Source of the DNA: Chloroflexota bacterium
Lineage (GTDB): Bacteria; Chloroflexota; Dehalococcoidia; Bin125
DNA length: 64,000 bases
Direction: 5' to 3'
Assembly: GCA_028874365.1 (NCBI GenBank)
Contig: JAPPJZ010000079.1
Location: 35,610 to 99,609, forward strand
The first letter of the stretch is position 1; each line of letters starts with the position of its first letter. A program made the position numbers and the translations under genes. Positions 31,441 through 39,899 of the stretch are shown here, piece after piece. Under the pieces are notes generated by a model. That model was not told the DNA's origin and made no database searches. It was given only the letters and a program-made list of their open reading frames with translations.

Positions 31441-33688
31441 ACTCGAACACCGTGTCGCGCGCGCCGGCGACGCCGAGGTTCTGAATCCGCCGATCGTCGA
31501 TTGCGCTGGTCTCAGCGCGGTCAAAGGGCGTGTCGCGGTGGAATTGGGCGAGGTACTCCGCGAGCGCATCCTGCTCCGTGCCCGGTGCCGCAAAGTCGAC
31601 CAGGCCCGGATCGACGGCGACGGGATCATCGATCAGGCCGTTGCCGTTGGTGTCCGGGAACTCGGCCGAGGGCGGATTGTATTGACCCGCTTCTCCCGCG
31701 AGATCGATCCGGCCAGGCGCGGGCAACGCAAACGGATAGCCGTCCCCGCCGTTGGCAGTGAAGTTCAGTACCGCTATGTGAATCGCGCGCTCGGGATGGC
31801 CGACCAGGACGCCGTTCTCGACTACGCGGTCCGTGACTCGATCTTCGTCGTCGACGATGGCGAGGGAACGAATCCGTCGTCCTGGTGGGCCGACGGGATC
31901 GAAGCTGAAGCGGACGCCGGCGACCTGCGGGAAACGACCGTCCGGGACCTCGCCGACGCCGTCGAAGCCGACGCCATGTTCGAGCAGGTCGACCAGCTTC
32001 CGCGCCGTGATCGGGACGATGACGAGTCCGTTGTTGAAGCGCAACACGCTCTCGACGGCGAATCGCGAGATGTCGCCGTCGCGCTTGCCGCTGGCCGGAT
32101 TGCCGGCTGGCGGAGCGAACGCGACCTCGTCCGCCTGCAGCGCCCCCGCTGGCTGCCAGACGCGGCCGATCTGATCTCGAATACCGCCGGAGTTCTTGAG
32201 CGCAACCGCGACTCGAGGATCGTACTGACGCGCGAGCCACAGAAATGCGTCGGCGACGAGGTTGCCGAGATTGGTTTCCTGCGTGCGGACATCGCTTCGT
32301 CGCCCGGCGAGATAGACACTCGTCCGCCCCACGATCTCGCGGTCCCGTTCTTGGATCACTGCGCGCAGCGTTCGGACGATTCGGCTTACGCCCGGGATTG
32401 GTGCGGCCGCGGACGCCGCCGAACCCTCCTTGTCGGTGGCGTAGATGCCGCTCACCGAAGGATCGACGCTCTTCGCCATCACCAGCCCATCGCGATCGAA
32501 ACGGACAACGAGGCGACCGAGGTAGCGATAGTCCGCGTCCGTATTCACGAGCAACAGTGGCTCGCCGCTGGCCGACCTCATGCGCAGCGGATAGTTCCCC
32601 GCCGCTCGATCCCCGTCCCGCAAACGGTCCGTCTTGTCGGCGAGGATGGTATTCGAGCCCCCTGCGACGATGATGTCGACGTCCTTCAGCAGGCTCGCCA
32701 ACTGTTGCTCGATCGCAATCTGCTGCATGTGCGCGAGCAGAATGATCTTGTTGACGCCCTGCCCGGTCAGATGGTCCACCGCCTGCTGAATGACCTCGGC
32801 GAGCGCATCGAGGTCGAATCCATCCGCAGGTTCCACCGTGACGGCACCAGCGCTGGAGATCCAGGCCAGATGCGGTGTCGTCGCCCCGACGATGCCGATG
32901 GACTCCCCGTCCAGGTCGACGATCACGCTGCGCGCCAGGCTGCCGGCGGCCAGTGGGGCGCGCTGGGCATCGGCAGTCACCAACGGCAGCAGGGCCGGAT
33001 CGTCGGCCAGGCCCAGATTTGCTGACAGGTAGGGGAAGGCGGCGCCGACGTAGCGGCCATCCTCTCCCTGCTCGGGCGCGATGATCGAAGCGAGCGCGCG
33101 GGGGCCGAGGTCGAACTCATGGTTGCCCAGCGCCGCGGCTTGAAATCCCATCGCATTCAATAGGGCGATATCGCCGCGGCCGATCCCGGGCACTCCCAGG
33201 AACGCGGCGGTACTTGGGTCGGCTGCTCCGTAGAACCGCGGACCGGGGATGAAGTTGTCCCCGGAACTCAGGACTAGCGTGCGCTTCGGCATATGCCGAC
33301 GGAAGCCATCAAGCAGCGCAGAGAATGTCTCGACGTTGTCGAGCGCGCCAACCGCGCCGTCCATGTCGGCCGCGTGCAGCAGCTGCACGGCAAATCCCGA
33401 GTCCGCCGCCGCCGGTGACTCCGTCGTTACAGCGACGCTGGCGCTCGCTGGTTCGACGTTCGAGTCGCTTTCGCGCTCGGCGGGCCGAGGTGCGGGTTGC
33501 CGGGCGGGTGGACGCGAAGGCGCTCCAGCCTGCGCTGCTACCTGAACTTCCGATGCTTGAACCTGTGCCGACTCAACTGTCCGGGTCGAGTCGGCGTCGG
33601 TGTCGGAATCACACGCGCTGACAAGACAGACCGCGGCCGCCAACCCAAGGGCGAGCAGCGTGGCCGCCCCGCGGCGCGGCCCATCCAT
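31424..33688 (-). CDS. Lipoprotein 5'-nucleotidase/2',3'-cyclic phosphodiesterase-like (UshA family)
   Basis: A 754-aa exported protein. From ATG 33688, MDGPRRGAATLLALGL leads to a lipobox with Cys26 (LVSAC), then a low-complexity Pro/Ala linker to about residue 90. A calcineurin-like phosphoesterase domain follows (LLHAADMDG, SSGDNFIPGPRF, GNHEFDLGP, ILLAHMQ), and a C-terminal 5'-nucleotidase domain (NSGGIRDQIG, RFNNGLVIVPITARKL). It hydrolyses extracellular nucleotides to salvage phosphate and nucleosides. The metal-site Asp-x-His is changed to ADMDG. It is longer than E. coli UshA. In-frame TTG 33709 is a less likely start. Confidence 0.88.
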   Translation of the reverse strand: MDGPRRGAATLLALGLAAAVCLVSACDSDTDADSTRTVESAQVQASEVQVAAQAGAPSRPPARQPAPRPAERESDSNVEPASASVAVTTESPAAADSGFAVQLLHAADMDGAVGALDNVETFSALLDGFRRHMPKRTLVLSSGDNFIPGPRFYGAADPSTAAFLGVPGIGRGDIALLNAMGFQAAALGNHEFDLGPRALASIIAPEQGEDGRYVGAAFPYLSANLGLADDPALLPLVTADAQRAPLAAGSLARSVIVDLDGESIGIVGATTPHLAWISSAGAVTVEPADGFDLDALAEVIQQAVDHLTGQGVNKIILLAHMQQIAIEQQLASLLKDVDIIVAGGSNTILADKTDRLRDGDRAAGNYPLRMRSASGEPLLLVNTDADYRYLGRLVVRFDRDGLVMAKSVDPSVSGIYATDKEGSAASAAAPIPGVSRIVRTLRAVIQERDREIVGRTSVYLAGRRSDVRTQETNLGNLVADAFLWLARQYDPRVAVALKNSGGIRDQIGRVWQPAGALQADEVAFAPPAGNPASGKRDGDISRFAVESVLRFNNGLVIVPITARKLVDLLEHGVGFDGVGEVPDGRFPQVAGVRFSFDPVGPPGRRIRSLAIVDDEDRVTDRVVENGVLVGHPERAIHIAVLNFTANGGDGYPFALPAPGRIDLAGEAGQYNPPSAEFPDTNGNGLIDDPVAVDPGLVDFAAPGTEQDALAEYLAQFHRDTPFDRAETSAIDDRRIQNLGVAGARDTVFESPDAR

Positions 33689-33696
33689 CCGTGGAG

Positions 33697-34173
33697 CTAG
33701 CCGACGCAAAGACCGCCATCGGCGCAGCAGTCTTCGATCGATTCTGCGCCCGCAGCGACATCGGCCAACGGGATCAGGTTTTGGGCACGGGACGCGTAGG
33801 ACGCTTCGGGCAGGTCATCGGTGATCGTGTAGACCTCCCAGCGCGTGCCGGATGGATCGGAAACCCAGACCTTGTCCTGCTCGGCGTGGCAGCAGACCAC
33901 CGCGTCTTCGATCTCCATCTCGAGTCCGAGCCCACCAAAGCGTTGCGTTTCGGCGTGGACTTCGGATGTCGTCGCAACCTCGACGCCGAGGTGGTTCAGT
34001 GGAGCTGCCGCGGACGGATTCTCAATGAGGACCAGTTTCAGCGGGGGGTCTTCGACCTCGAAGTTCGCGTAACCGGCACGCACCTTGTGCGGCTGGGTCT
34101 TGAACATTTGCGTGTAGAAGTCGATCGCCGAATCAAGCTCGGCCACGTTCAGCGCCAGTTGCACGCGCGACAT
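33697..34173 (-). CDS. ArsI/CadI-like VOC protein (possible C-As lyase)
   Basis: A 158-aa protein with close likeness to the CadI/ArsI family: MSRVQLALNVAELDSAIDFYTQMFKT, AGYANFEVEDPPLKLVLIEN, NHLGVEV and QDKVWVSDPSGTRWEVYT. His61 and the Glu of WEVYT are probable metal ligands. The adjacent Cys94-Cys95 correspond to the paired thiols that bind trivalent organoarsenicals in ArsI, and Cys149/150/156 form a further C-terminal cluster. Known ArsI cleaves the C-As bond of methylarsenite. No ars operon is adjacent. Confidence 0.75.
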   Translation of the reverse strand: MSRVQLALNVAELDSAIDFYTQMFKTQPHKVRAGYANFEVEDPPLKLVLIENPSAAAPLNHLGVEVATTSEVHAETQRFGGLGLEMEIEDAVVCCHAEQDKVWVSDPSGTRWEVYTITDDLPEASYASRAQNLIPLADVAAGAESIEDCCADGGLCVG

Positions 34174-34185
34174 CTCAGACCCTCC

Positions 34186-35304
34186 TCAATCAGCGACGGC
34201 CAATTCGCGCTCGTCGCTCGTCAAGCTCAGCCTATTGCGTTCATGGACGATCGGCATGACCCAATCACCGAAGCGCTTCGCCTCGTCGTCGTGGGGGTAA
34301 CCGGACAGGCAAAACTCGGTGCAGCCGATCTCAACAAACTCCTGCAGCGTATCGGCGACCTGCTGCGGATTGCCGACGACCGCGAGTCCGGCGCCGCCGC
34401 GCACGGTGCTTAGCCCGCTCCAGAGATGGGGCGCGATGCGATAATCGTTGTCCTTCGACTCGTCCGCCAATTGCCACATGCGGCTGTCTGCTTCCGACTC
34501 TCCGCGCCACTTCTTTCGGGCCTGCCGCTGTCGCTCCGTCGTGCCCGTAATCAGGCTATGCGCTGCTTCCCAGGCCTCGTTCTCCGTCTCGCGCACGCAG
34601 ACTTGTAAGCGCATGCCGAAGCTGATGTTGGGCCGGCCGAAGCCCTCGGCGCGGCGCTTGACGTCAACCACCTTGACGGCGGTCGCCTCCGGCGTGTCGC
34701 CCCAGAAGAAGTAGCAATCGGCGTGCCTGGCGCCGACGTCCCGCGCGGCTTCGGACTCACCGCCGATGTAGAAGCGCGGCCACGGAGCCTGGTACGGCTT
34801 GGGATAGGCGTGCGCTCCCTTGAGCTGGTAGTGCTTGCCTTCCCAGTCGATCCGCTCCTGCGACGTCCAGAGCGCCTTCATCACCTGAACCGATTCGTCC
34901 ATCACCTCGTATCGCTCGTCGTGGCTGTAGGTGATGCCGTCGCCGGCCAGTTCCTTTGGATTGCCGCCGGCGATCAGGTTGATGTACACGCGCCCCTGCG
35001 AGAGCTGGTCGAAGGCCCCGATCATCCGCGCCATCTGGGTCGGCAAAATGTAACCGGGTCGCGCCGCGACCAACATTTTCAGCGTCGTCGTCTTGGCCGA
35101 CATCATCGCCGTCGAGATCCAGGCCTCCCAGCAGGTCGGCGTAACCGGAACGAGCGCATACTCAAAGCCGGCCGATTCGGCGGCCAGCGCGACGCGCTCG
35201 AACATCTCCATGGAGGCTGGGATGAACTGCTCGGGATCGGCGAAATTGGTCAGGTCCCCGTGCGTGGGAATGTACCAGCCGAAACGAATCTGAGAATCAG
35301 GCAT
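34186..35304 (-). CDS. LLM-class flavin-dependent monooxygenase, SsuD-like
   Basis: A 372-aa luciferase-like monooxygenase. FGWYIPTHGDL at the N-terminus, LVAARPGYILPTQMARMIGAFDQLSQGRVYINLIAGG in the core and FYIGGESEAARDVGARHADCYFFWGDTPE match the alkanesulfonate monooxygenase (SsuD) branch, which needs FMNH2 from a reductase and releases sulfite. No reductase or sulfonate transporter is adjacent, so the substrate may differ. I prefer ATG 35304 over the TTG at 35316. A TAGAAT box lies at 35335-35340 on the same strand. Confidence 0.9.
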   Translation of the reverse strand: MPDSQIRFGWYIPTHGDLTNFADPEQFIPASMEMFERVALAAESAGFEYALVPVTPTCWEAWISTAMMSAKTTTLKMLVAARPGYILPTQMARMIGAFDQLSQGRVYINLIAGGNPKELAGDGITYSHDERYEVMDESVQVMKALWTSQERIDWEGKHYQLKGAHAYPKPYQAPWPRFYIGGESEAARDVGARHADCYFFWGDTPEATAVKVVDVKRRAEGFGRPNISFGMRLQVCVRETENEAWEAAHSLITGTTERQRQARKKWRGESEADSRMWQLADESKDNDYRIAPHLWSGLSTVRGGAGLAVVGNPQQVADTLQEFVEIGCTEFCLSGYPHDDEAKRFGDWVMPIVHERNRLSLTSDERELAVAD

Positions 35305-35463
35305 AGACACATCCAACCTCGTTCAAGTCAGTGAATTCTACGGTAGCTGCGCCGGGGGGCCTGTCGGGATGGCTGCCATGTCCATGGGGAAGCGGCCGTT
35401 GACCAACGTGACGATACAGTGTGTGCGGACGACCTCACGGGTTGAACGTCACGGGAGATCACA

Positions 35464-35889
35464 ATGACCCTAAACACCTACCTGACCTTCGAAGACAACT
35501 GCCGCGAAGCGTTCGAGTTTTACCGCTCGGTGTTCGGCGGCGAGTTCTCAGAACTACAGACCTTCGGCGACGGCCCGCCGGACATGGGCGTACCCGATGA
35601 CGCGAAGGCACGCATCATGCACGTCTCGCTGCCGATCGGTGAGAGCGTTCTGATGGGCAGCGACTCGAACCCGGCATTCGGCCCGGGACCAGTCGTGGGC
35701 ACCAATTTTTCGATCAGCTTCGCCGCCGCCAGCCGGGCCGACGCGGATGAAAAGTTTGCCGGGCTCTCGGCCGACGGGCAGGTGGACATGCCGATGGCCG
35801 AGATGTTCTGGGGTGACTACTTCGGCTCTTGCAGAGATCAGTTCGGAATTGCCTGGCAGGTCCTCTGGCAGCCGCCGCAGGATGACTGA
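35464..35889 (+). CDS. PhnB-like VOC family protein
   Basis: A 141-aa protein of the PhnB/glyoxalase group: MTLNTYLTFEDNCREAFEFYRSVFGGEF, a mid-region MHVSLPIGESVLMGSD and the typical C-terminal FWGDYFGSCRDQFGIAWQV. PhnB-like proteins have no settled enzyme role; the fold is a VOC dimer. GGGAG lies 6-7 nt before the ATG. It is followed by the SDR gene after about 75 nt with its own TAGGAT box at 35903-35908. Confidence 0.88.
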   Translation: MTLNTYLTFEDNCREAFEFYRSVFGGEFSELQTFGDGPPDMGVPDDAKARIMHVSLPIGESVLMGSDSNPAFGPGPVVGTNFSISFAAASRADADEKFAGLSADGQVDMPMAEMFWGDYFGSCRDQFGIAWQVLWQPPQDD

Positions 35890-35965
35890 ACCCAGCCCTC
35901 GCTAGGATCAAGCTCAGCGCGCCGACCCACCCAGGGTCGGGTGTCTTGACCGGTTGGAGGTTCGC

Positions 35966-36766
35966 GTGGGCAAACTCGACGGCAAAGTCGCAATCATCAC
36001 CGGCGGCAACAGCGGAATCGGCGCCGAGACCGGTCGGCTCTTCGCGGCCGAAGGGGCGAAGGTCATCCTGATGGCCCGACGAGTTCCCGAAGGCGAAGCG
36101 ATCGTGGCCGAGATCAAGGAGTCGGGCGGTGAGGCCACCTTTGTCGCCTGCGACGTCGGCGACAACGACTCCGTCGTCGCGGCGGTCGACCAGGCCGCGG
36201 ACGCCTATGGCCAGATTGACCTGCTGTTCAACAACGCCGGCGGCGGTGCGGGCGAGTACTTCCCCAACGAGCCCAATGAGATGTGGCTACGGGTGATCAA
36301 CGTCAACCTGACCGGCACGTTCTACGTCAGTCAGGCGGTCTGGCCGCACATCGTCGCTGCGGGGGGCGGCGCAGTCGTGAACATGTCCTCGTTGGCCGCG
36401 CAACGAGGCTTCTCCTCGCGCATGCAGGACGAGTTCGGCACGACTTCCGCCTCGTACTACGCGGCCAAGGCCGGTGTCGACGCCTTAACCCGCTACATGG
36501 CCGGCGTCGGCGGTCGCGACAACATCCGCGTCAACTGCGTGCGGCCGGGACAGATCATCACTCCGGGCGCGACCCGCGGTACCTACAACGACCCCGACGG
36601 CGGGCACCATGTCTTCGAGAAGATGTTCGACTTCGCCCAGATTGTGCAGGGCCCTGGCTACTCAGTCGACGTGGCGAACCTAGTGCTGTTCCTGTCCTGC
36701 GATGACTCGAGGTTCATCACCGGCGAGATCATCAACATCGACGGCGGCGTCGCCGCGAAGATCTAG
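35966..36766 (+). CDS. SDR family oxidoreductase
   Basis: A 266-aa classical SDR: GKLDGKVAIITGGNSGIG, NNAGGG, the catalytic Ser in VNMSSLAA, YYAAK as the YxxxK pair, and a C-terminal GEIINIDGG. The insertion between Ser and Tyr (RGFSSRMQDEFGTTSA) is longer than usual. GTG 35966 with GGAGG 5 nt upstream is preferred over the in-frame TTG at 35954. The substrate is unknown. The 3' end overlaps the convergent SnoaL-like gene by 4 nt. Confidence 0.9.
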   Translation: MGKLDGKVAIITGGNSGIGAETGRLFAAEGAKVILMARRVPEGEAIVAEIKESGGEATFVACDVGDNDSVVAAVDQAADAYGQIDLLFNNAGGGAGEYFPNEPNEMWLRVINVNLTGTFYVSQAVWPHIVAAGGGAVVNMSSLAAQRGFSSRMQDEFGTTSASYYAAKAGVDALTRYMAGVGGRDNIRVNCVRPGQIITPGATRGTYNDPDGGHHVFEKMFDFAQIVQGPGYSVDVANLVLFLSCDDSRFITGEIINIDGGVAAKI

Positions 36767-37248
36767 GACGCAGCTTCGCTGACGCTGCAGGCCGACTGGC
36801 CGGCCGTCACTTCGGCGTTGATGTCCGCATCGATCCAGTCGGTGAGGATCTTGCGGTGCGCGATCTTCCAGACGCCGTCGACCCGCCGCAGCCGATCTTC
36901 GTACCGGCCCTGGAACGTGATCCGGGCGGGCTCACCAAATGGATTGTCGCGGCTCCCCGCAGTGACGACCGTGCAGTAGGACCTCATGGTCGCCTCATCG
37001 CCGTCGCCATCAATCACGAAGTTTGAGGGTTGGTGGCGCGACACGCGGTCATCATCGTTGTCGGTGACACCGGATGCCAGGCCCCAGAGCGCGTCGCCGG
37101 TGATCCAGAGTTCCTGCAGTTCCATTTCCATGACGGCGTCGTCGGTGAAACAGGACCGCCAGCCATCCGGATCGCGAAGATCCAGCGACTGGCTATAGCG
37201 TCCGGCCAGCACAATGATTTCTGAACGATCGTCAGCGGTGAGCGGCAT
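36763..37248 (-). CDS. SnoaL-like/NTF2-fold protein
   Basis: A 161-aa protein with the cone-shaped NTF2/SnoaL pattern: DDRSEIIVLAGRYSQSLDLRDPDGWRSCFTDDAVMEM at the start, a central HQPSNFVIDGDGDEATMRSYCTVV and GRYEDRLRRVDGVWKIAHRKI at the end. This fold includes SnoaL cyclases, ring-hydroxylating dioxygenase small subunits and hydroxylating hydratases. It is not in an obvious dioxygenase operon. The substrate is unknown. Confidence 0.85.
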   Translation of the reverse strand: MPLTADDRSEIIVLAGRYSQSLDLRDPDGWRSCFTDDAVMEMELQELWITGDALWGLASGVTDNDDDRVSRHQPSNFVIDGDGDEATMRSYCTVVTAGSRDNPFGEPARITFQGRYEDRLRRVDGVWKIAHRKILTDWIDADINAEVTAGQSACSVSEAAS

Positions 37249-37328
37249 GGCGCGCTCCTTTCGTCTGTTTGATGCGGAATGCCGACAGGCTAGAGATTTC
37301 GAAACGGCCCGAAGGCCACGTCGTCGGG

Positions 37329-38081
37329 TTAGCCCTGGTACTCAGGTTCCCGCCGCTCGGCAAATGCGCGCGTGCCCTCCCGCGCGTCGTCCGAGCTGAA
37401 TGCCAGCCTCGAGTATTCCTGGTAGAGGCGCAGCCCGTCGGCCAGTGACATATCGCGGCCGCGGCGGGCCAGTTCCTTGGTCAGCCGGATCGCCAGGGGA
37501 CTGTTGACGGCAATCTTGGCCGCCATGTCGTTGGCGGTCGAGATCAGCTCCTCCGGCTCAACGACCTGGCTCACAAGACCGATGCGCAGCGCTTCTTTGG
37601 CGTCGATGAACTCTCCGGTCAACAGCAGGCGCATCGCGTCGGATGTGCCGACGAGGCCCGGTGTGCGCAACGCCCCGTAGCCGTGCAAGATGCCCCAACG
37701 CGGCTCGGGACATCCGAACTGGGCGGTCGTGTCGCAGATCCTGATGTCGCAGTAGAGCGCCAGCTCGAGGCCGCCCGCGAGGCAGTAGCCGTTGATTGCC
37801 GCGATTGTCGGCTTGGCTGTCTCCAACCCGTTGTCGAAGCGCTCCGCCGCCCACGGCCTCCACGCCTGGCGCTCGCCAAACTCGAGCAGGTCGTGACCCG
37901 ATGTGAACGCCCGCCCGGATCCGCTGATCACGACACAGCGCACCTGCGGATTAGAATCGGCTTCCTTGAACGCGTCGCCGATTGCGTGGTACATCTCGTC
38001 GGTCATTGCGTTCAGCTTTTCCGGGCGCAGCAACTGGACCGATGCAATGTGCCCGTCCACCGAATAGCCAATCTCGTCCAT
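37329..38081 (-). CDS. Enoyl-CoA hydratase/isomerase family protein
   Basis: A 250-aa crotonase-fold enzyme. The oxyanion-hole blocks are VISGSGRAFTSGHDLLEF and AINGYCLAGGLELALYCDIRIC, followed by FGCPEPRWGILHGYGALRTPGLVG. The first catalytic Glu position of authentic hydratases is occupied in a changed context (LELALYCD), and the second region has EPRWG, so the exact reaction (hydration, isomerisation or hydrolysis) is open. It is divergent from the VOC gene across 140 nt. Confidence 0.9.
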   Translation of the reverse strand: MDEIGYSVDGHIASVQLLRPEKLNAMTDEMYHAIGDAFKEADSNPQVRCVVISGSGRAFTSGHDLLEFGERQAWRPWAAERFDNGLETAKPTIAAINGYCLAGGLELALYCDIRICDTTAQFGCPEPRWGILHGYGALRTPGLVGTSDAMRLLLTGEFIDAKEALRIGLVSQVVEPEELISTANDMAAKIAVNSPLAIRLTKELARRGRDMSLADGLRLYQEYSRLAFSSDDAREGTRAFAERREPEYQG

Positions 38082-38222
38082 TTCATTCTTCTCCCGACGC
38101 TCGAATTCACTTGTTCAGGTTGACTGTCAAGATAAGAAATCGCGGGCCGCGCCCCGTCAGGCATAGAATGAGGCGCAGATATCTGCCGCGTCTGCGCGGC
38201 ACTTGGTACGAAGGAGAGACCG

Positions 38223-38663
38223 ATGCAGGTCAAGGAACTCGGTCACGCAGTCATCAAGGTCCGAAACATGGAGCGCTCGGAAGCGTTCTATGGCGACGTA
38301 CTGGGCATGAAACTCGCCGCTCGGCACGAACAGATGCCGATGACGTTCTACACGCTCGGCAACCACCACGACCTGGCCCTGCTCGAAGTGGGCGAGGACG
38401 GCCCCGAGACCGCCGACCCCAAGGCGCCGGGCCTTTACCACCTCGCCTTCTGCATCGGCGACACGCTGGACGAGTTGCGCGAAGCGCGAGACGAGCTCGA
38501 AGCCGCAGGGGTCAAGGTGTTTGCGACGATCGATCACGTGGTCTCGAAGTCGCTCTACCTGAACGACCCGGACGGCAACGGCGTCGAGCTCTACGTAGAC
38601 GGTTCAGACATCTGGAAGACCGACCCCCAGCAGGTCGCCCAGGGCGCGCCGATGGAGCTGTAG
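38223..38663 (+). CDS. VOC family protein, extradiol dioxygenase-like
   Basis: A 146-aa VOC module: ELGHAVIKVRNMERSEAFYGDVLGMKL, with His8 as a likely metal ligand, YHLAFCI with a second His, and YLNDPDGNGVELYVD ending with the ligand Glu. This H-H-E set is that of extradiol dioxygenases and glyoxalases. AAGGAGAG lies close before the ATG and a TAGAAT box at 38164-38169. The flavoprotein gene follows after 53 nt, so the two could act in one oxidative pathway. Confidence 0.87.
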   Translation: MQVKELGHAVIKVRNMERSEAFYGDVLGMKLAARHEQMPMTFYTLGNHHDLALLEVGEDGPETADPKAPGLYHLAFCIGDTLDELREARDELEAAGVKVFATIDHVVSKSLYLNDPDGNGVELYVDGSDIWKTDPQQVAQGAPMEL

Positions 38664-38716
38664 CTCTCACGCTTCGGACAGTCGCTGCACTGTTCCGACG
38701 TGGCGCCCGCAAGCTC

Positions 38717-39880
38717 ATGAGTACCTCGTTCGGCGTGACCCCTGAAGAGCGCGAGGGTCTGCTGGAGGCCGCTCGTTCGATCGCGCCGAAGATTCGCGAG
38801 TCCGCCGGCGAGATTGAGGCCGCTCGGCAGCTTCCCGGGCATATCGTCGACTTGCTGAAGAGCGTTGGCGCGTTCCGGCTACTCCAACCGCGTTGGCTGG
38901 GCGGACACGACGCCGACCCCGTGACCCAGATCCTGTTCATCGCCGAGCTAGCCAGAGCCGACGCCTCGACCGCCTGGTGTGTGATGATCGGCTGCGACGG
39001 CGGCTTGCTGACCCGGGAGCTTGAGCCAGACGTCGCCCGCGAGATGTACGCCGACATCGACGCCGCCACTTGCGGGGCGGGCTACCCGCCGGGGACCGCT
39101 CGAAGAGTCGAAGGCGGCTACGTGGCCAGCGGTCGCTGGCCCTACATGAGCGGGATTACCCACGCCGACTGGGTGCAGATGAACTGCCGGTTGAGCGGAG
39201 ACGATGCGCCATCGGACGGACCGCCGTTCATCAGACTGGTCGCGCACCGCGACGAGGTCACGATTCTCGACACCTGGAAGACGGGCGGCATGTGCGGCAC
39301 CGGCAGTCACGACGTTGAGGTCAAGGATCTATTCGTTCCTGACGAACGGAGCGTTCCTCCGCGCCCCGGTAATCGCTCCGTGCCGGACGATCCGTTGCGT
39401 CATCCCGCTTGGCTGCTGCCCAAGCACCTCGGCGTGGCGCTCGGTCTGGTCCAGGCGGCGCACGACGAGGTGATGGAACTCGCCCGCGACCGGATCGCCT
39501 TTCGCGGTGCGCTGCGTGACGACCCGCTGACCCAGGCAACACTCGGCGAGACGGCGGCACAGATCGCCGCCTGCCGCGCATATGCGCTGTCGGCGTCCGA
39601 TGCCGCCTGGCAGGAGGTCTGTGAGACCGGCGAAATGTCCGACGCGAACCGGGTCAATCTGCGCCTGTCGATTACACACGTCCACCAGGAGTGCCAGAGA
39701 GTCGTCGAGCAGCTCTACGCCGTCGCCGGCTCCGCGGCGCTGTACTCGGATCGCTCCGCACTCGACCGACGGCTGCGCGACATCCACGCGATGAATCAGC
39801 ACGTAGTGCTGGGAGCGTCAAACTATGCGGCGGCGGCGCGCGTACTGCTCGGTGACGAGGCCCGCGCTCCATTCTGGTAG
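38717..39880 (+). CDS. Acyl-CoA dehydrogenase-fold flavoprotein (group D monooxygenase-like)
   Basis: A 387-aa acyl-CoA-dehydrogenase-fold protein resembling HsaA/HpaB-type flavin monooxygenases: LLEAARSIAPKIRESAGEIEAARQLP, LRQPRWLGGHDADP-type N-terminal helices, ADASTAWCVMIG, then the beta domain VEGGYVASGRWPYMSGITHADWVQM and WKTGGMCGTGSHDVEVKDLFVP, with a C-terminal four-helix bundle. No acyl-CoA dehydrogenase catalytic Glu is clear. I use ATG 38717; the open frame to 37982 overlaps the VOC gene and is not protein-like. Confidence 0.88.
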   Translation: MSTSFGVTPEEREGLLEAARSIAPKIRESAGEIEAARQLPGHIVDLLKSVGAFRLLQPRWLGGHDADPVTQILFIAELARADASTAWCVMIGCDGGLLTRELEPDVAREMYADIDAATCGAGYPPGTARRVEGGYVASGRWPYMSGITHADWVQMNCRLSGDDAPSDGPPFIRLVAHRDEVTILDTWKTGGMCGTGSHDVEVKDLFVPDERSVPPRPGNRSVPDDPLRHPAWLLPKHLGVALGLVQAAHDEVMELARDRIAFRGALRDDPLTQATLGETAAQIAACRAYALSASDAAWQEVCETGEMSDANRVNLRLSITHVHQECQRVVEQLYAVAGSAALYSDRSALDRRLRDIHAMNQHVVLGASNYAAAARVLLGDEARAPFW

Positions 39881-39899
39881 CGGACCGGTCGTCGATCGC

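Noticed and set aside
31538-33025. 495-aa plus-strand ORF opposite the nucleotidase gene
   Set aside because: It is a shadow of the nucleotidase in a GC-rich genome; its translation lacks recognisable domains, while the minus strand has an intact lipoprotein with two known domains.
37982-38716. N-terminal extension of the acyl-CoA dehydrogenase-like gene
   Set aside because: It overlaps the VOC gene at 38223-38663 in another frame, and its translation is Arg-rich without family similarity; ATG 38717 gives the normal N-terminus.
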